Assembly (NCBI GenBank): GCA_003990745.1
Contig: RBNI01001986.1
Span: 1 to 20,153, forward strand
Direction of reading: 5' to 3'
Source of the DNA: Jimgerdemannia flammicorona
Lineage: Eukaryota; Mucoromycota; Endogonomycetes; Endogonales; Endogonaceae
Length of the DNA: 20,153 nt
Shown here: piece after piece, positions 17,890 to 20,153 of the stretch
Position numbering within the stretch: position 1 is the stretch's first letter
Layout of the letters: each line of letters opens with the position of its first letter
Notes under the pieces: generated by a model
The model's database searches: none
The model's input: the letters and a program-made list of their open reading frames with translations, nothing else
Told to the model about the DNA's origin: nothing
Translations under genes and position numbers: made by a program

Positions 17890-20153
17890 TATGCGACGTT
17901 GTTTTGTTTTTCGGGTCCACACTTTGTTTACATGTTTACAAGATTAAATATGTTTTGTTTATGTCGTGTCTATTAATAGGCCTTGCCACGTATAAATACA
18001 CATTTACAATCGACTTCCTCGAATTTCATATAATTACTTGCTCACAAGTTACGTATACTATATCTTTGCGAAATTGGAAGTAGGGAGTGAGTTGTGTTAA
18101 ACAGAGAGTGCAATAAAACCTATATCCCTATTCGATCTACGAGCTTCATCCTAAAAACAAAAAACAAAAAACAAAAGAAGTATGAAAGAATCACTGGGTC
18201 TAAATATTTTTTTTCATTTTTAAAAATACCTCATAAATTCCTGTCATAACTTTTTTACTTGGCTTTACCGCGGGAAAAAATTTAAAGAAAATATAGTGAA
18301 CTACCCACCACTCATAGAAGTGGGGCTTGCAAACTATTTTACCGATTTGTAAACAAATAATTAGTCCAGGTTTTTCCGTATAAGCAATATAATCAACTTT
18401 TTCCGGTCAATAACCTAGTATGTTACGTCAGTATTATCGGCATCACAAGCTCAAGATTAAATTACATACTAGCTAAGCATGACCAGTTGACGTCCAATTT
18501 TGATGACGTCACCTTGAAATCGAAACCACAAACCTACAAAAAATACCGTCGCTCACCTGCCGTTCGTGGAGTGATTGCGTCCTTCCTGTGTTTCAGTTCA
18601 GGATGAGCTATGCCAACCTCCTAACTAAAGCTCCGTTAGGTTTCGGATCGGGACCGAACCGAACTGAACAAGACCATTCGGAACTTTACTCCTAACCGAA
18701 ACAAAGTTGTACGGTCCAGATCTGGCATGCTTTTGGAGACATGTTAGGATTTCCATCTTCTACCTACATGAGTTCGAATTCCCTGGCCGCTATCTTATAC
18801 AACATGGATAGGCATCGAAGGGCCCATAGCCTGCTTGACTTGAAATATGGTTAGGTCATATCACGCATGTAAAATAATCACGCTCTGGCTGGATGTTGGC
18901 CTATCTGAGGATTGCATAAATTTCATGATCGAAATATTAGAGAACACTTCAAGGCTCGAATGTCTCAATATAATTGCATCAGCAAGGGCATGGAGAGATT
19001 GAAGACAGGATACGGAAGGCATGAGCAAAGTACGAAAGACAAAGAAACCGGGTGAGCGGAGTCACAAGTCTGTCAATAAAATGCTGGAGATGTGGTATAT
19101 CGGAACGACCAGGTGAGTGTCGTAACCGGATGTGATGGCTTCGTCTCCGCCCTTGGTCTGTTTCCACTATCAAGGCTAAATACCTATTTTTAAATCTGAT
19201 TTTGTGTAGAAAAAAGGGGGGGTTTTTTTTTTCCCTGAGAACGGTCGAAAGACTCGTGTGGACAGGCCGGTGCCAGGCTAACGGTCGCTCAAAAAGCAAC
19301 AATGACTAAGATAAACAGGTGGCGATGGCGGAAAGACGGAGATGTCGATGTTGTGGAACGATCTGCAAGTCACGGCTCACGAGATGAAGAGAGAAAAAAT
19401 GACACGTGGAAGAGACCTTGAACAAGAGACGGTAAGAAATGACAGGAGAAGTTATGCGGAAGACGGGAAGGGTGGAATGGAGGCGGATTGAAATGATAGC
19501 CATTTATTGCACTAAGACACAACTCAAATAAAACCAAATAATCACATCAGCAATTTGGAAAAATGTAGGATCCAGTAATCTAAATACCTGATTGTTTGTT
19601 TTTTTTTTTTTTGCCTGAAAAATGTATAGCCATTGTGACCGTCCCTGGATATATATATGTTGCAGTAAGTGCAGAAAACAGCTACTATCTAAACAAAATA
19701 ATTCATCAGGGACTGAAGCATACATTATGGCAACAAAACAAAAAACGTTCAAAAATATTGAGTGTAGCTATTTAACGCCGAGCATAGTCCGATTTCCCAG
19801 AATGGCAGCTGTGTTTGGATGATCTGGTCCCAACACCTCCTAGAGAGTCTGAGGACGGCAGCACATCTTCGTGGCGAGGTGTGTATCGCCCAATACGCTG
19901 GCTTACATTTATTTTCTCTACGTAGGTGGATTGAACGTTCGGGAGGGTGCGATGGGGTTGAGGTCTATGTTGTTTGAGGCATCCTCGTCCTATTCTCGTG
20001 TCGCTCCCTTTATATCAGCCTTCAACTAATCCCTGGAAAAAATCAAGAAATTGGGATTCGCGTATGCAGTTTGCAGAATATAGCATCGCATTTTAGGACA
20101 CCCTGTAAATCTGCTTGGCGACAATACATTTATGCAGCCTAGAATGGAAAAAA
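17890..20153. other. AT-rich, gene-poor end of the window
   Basis: No convincing gene in about 2.2 kb. It contains an (ACAAAAA)n-like run at 18152-18177, a TGACGTCA palindrome at 18504-18511, and a CGGTTCGG-like low-complexity stretch at about 18630-18720. A long purine-rich + strand interval runs from 19000 to 19500. The open frames at 19302-18979 (-) and 19622-19822 (+) lack any protein feature I can support. Confidence 0.5.

Noticed and set aside
18768..18785. tRNA or SINE-like B box (GAGTTCGAATTCC)
   Set aside because: No matching A box at the right distance, no cloverleaf and no following T run.
1..20153. CRISPR arrays, rRNA, tRNA genes or bacterial operon signals
   Set aside because: None seen; tandem repeats here lack regular unique spacers and the genes have spliceosomal introns.

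Overview
The window looks like nuclear DNA of a filamentous fungus, most likely an ascomycete. The evidence is short introns (about 75-116 nt) with GTNNGT-type donors and CTAAC-like branch points, a eukaryotic NOP16 gene, a piggyBac transposase and long AT-rich spacers. A Pezizomycetes-type genome rich in repeats would fit, but nothing here proves the class. Standard stop codons are used in the clean genes.

Positions 1-10,000 form an AT-rich, repeat-rich compartment. It holds two diverged direct copies (about 3.15 kb apart) of an unusual gene. Each copy has an N-terminal eukaryotic-type protein kinase domain, then a C-x2-C...C-x2-C zinc-binding-like module, then, across an intron, an unrecognised helical C-terminal region. 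A conserved acidic exon-like tail follows each copy. Copy 1 (107-1713) is broken only by two in-frame TAG codons. Copy 2 (3248-4865) has nonsense codons of several kinds and a 4-bp frameshift. Just downstream lies a piggyBac transposase on the minus strand (7266-5293). It is full length and in one frame, but has three stops and two of its three catalytic aspartates changed to asparagine. Inverted repeats of about 40 bp at 2792 and 8011 bracket kinase copy 2 and the transposase. Several small satellites (GGCTTGC, GCAAGTCC, TTTGCTTAC) lie beyond the transposase.

Positions 10,300-17,900 are a GC-richer, gene-dense island. In order it holds: a two-exon gene for a 501-residue disordered, acidic protein with one hydrophobic segment (10377-11958, +); a GNAT acetyltransferase broken by frameshifts (13122-12316, -); NOP16 in four exons (13358-14232, +), divergent from the GNAT gene; a five-exon YeiH/UPF0324-family membrane transporter (15199-17137, +); and a small single-pass membrane protein with heptapeptide repeats (17889-17518, -).

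Positions 17,890-20,153 are AT-rich again and I see no convincing gene there.

The most interesting item is kinase copy 1. Both of its premature stops are TAG, and one aligns with TGG in copy 2. This is the pattern that A-to-I mRNA editing can restore in some filamentous ascomycetes, the known case being the PUK1 kinase. This is a hypothesis; simple pseudogene decay is the default explanation.
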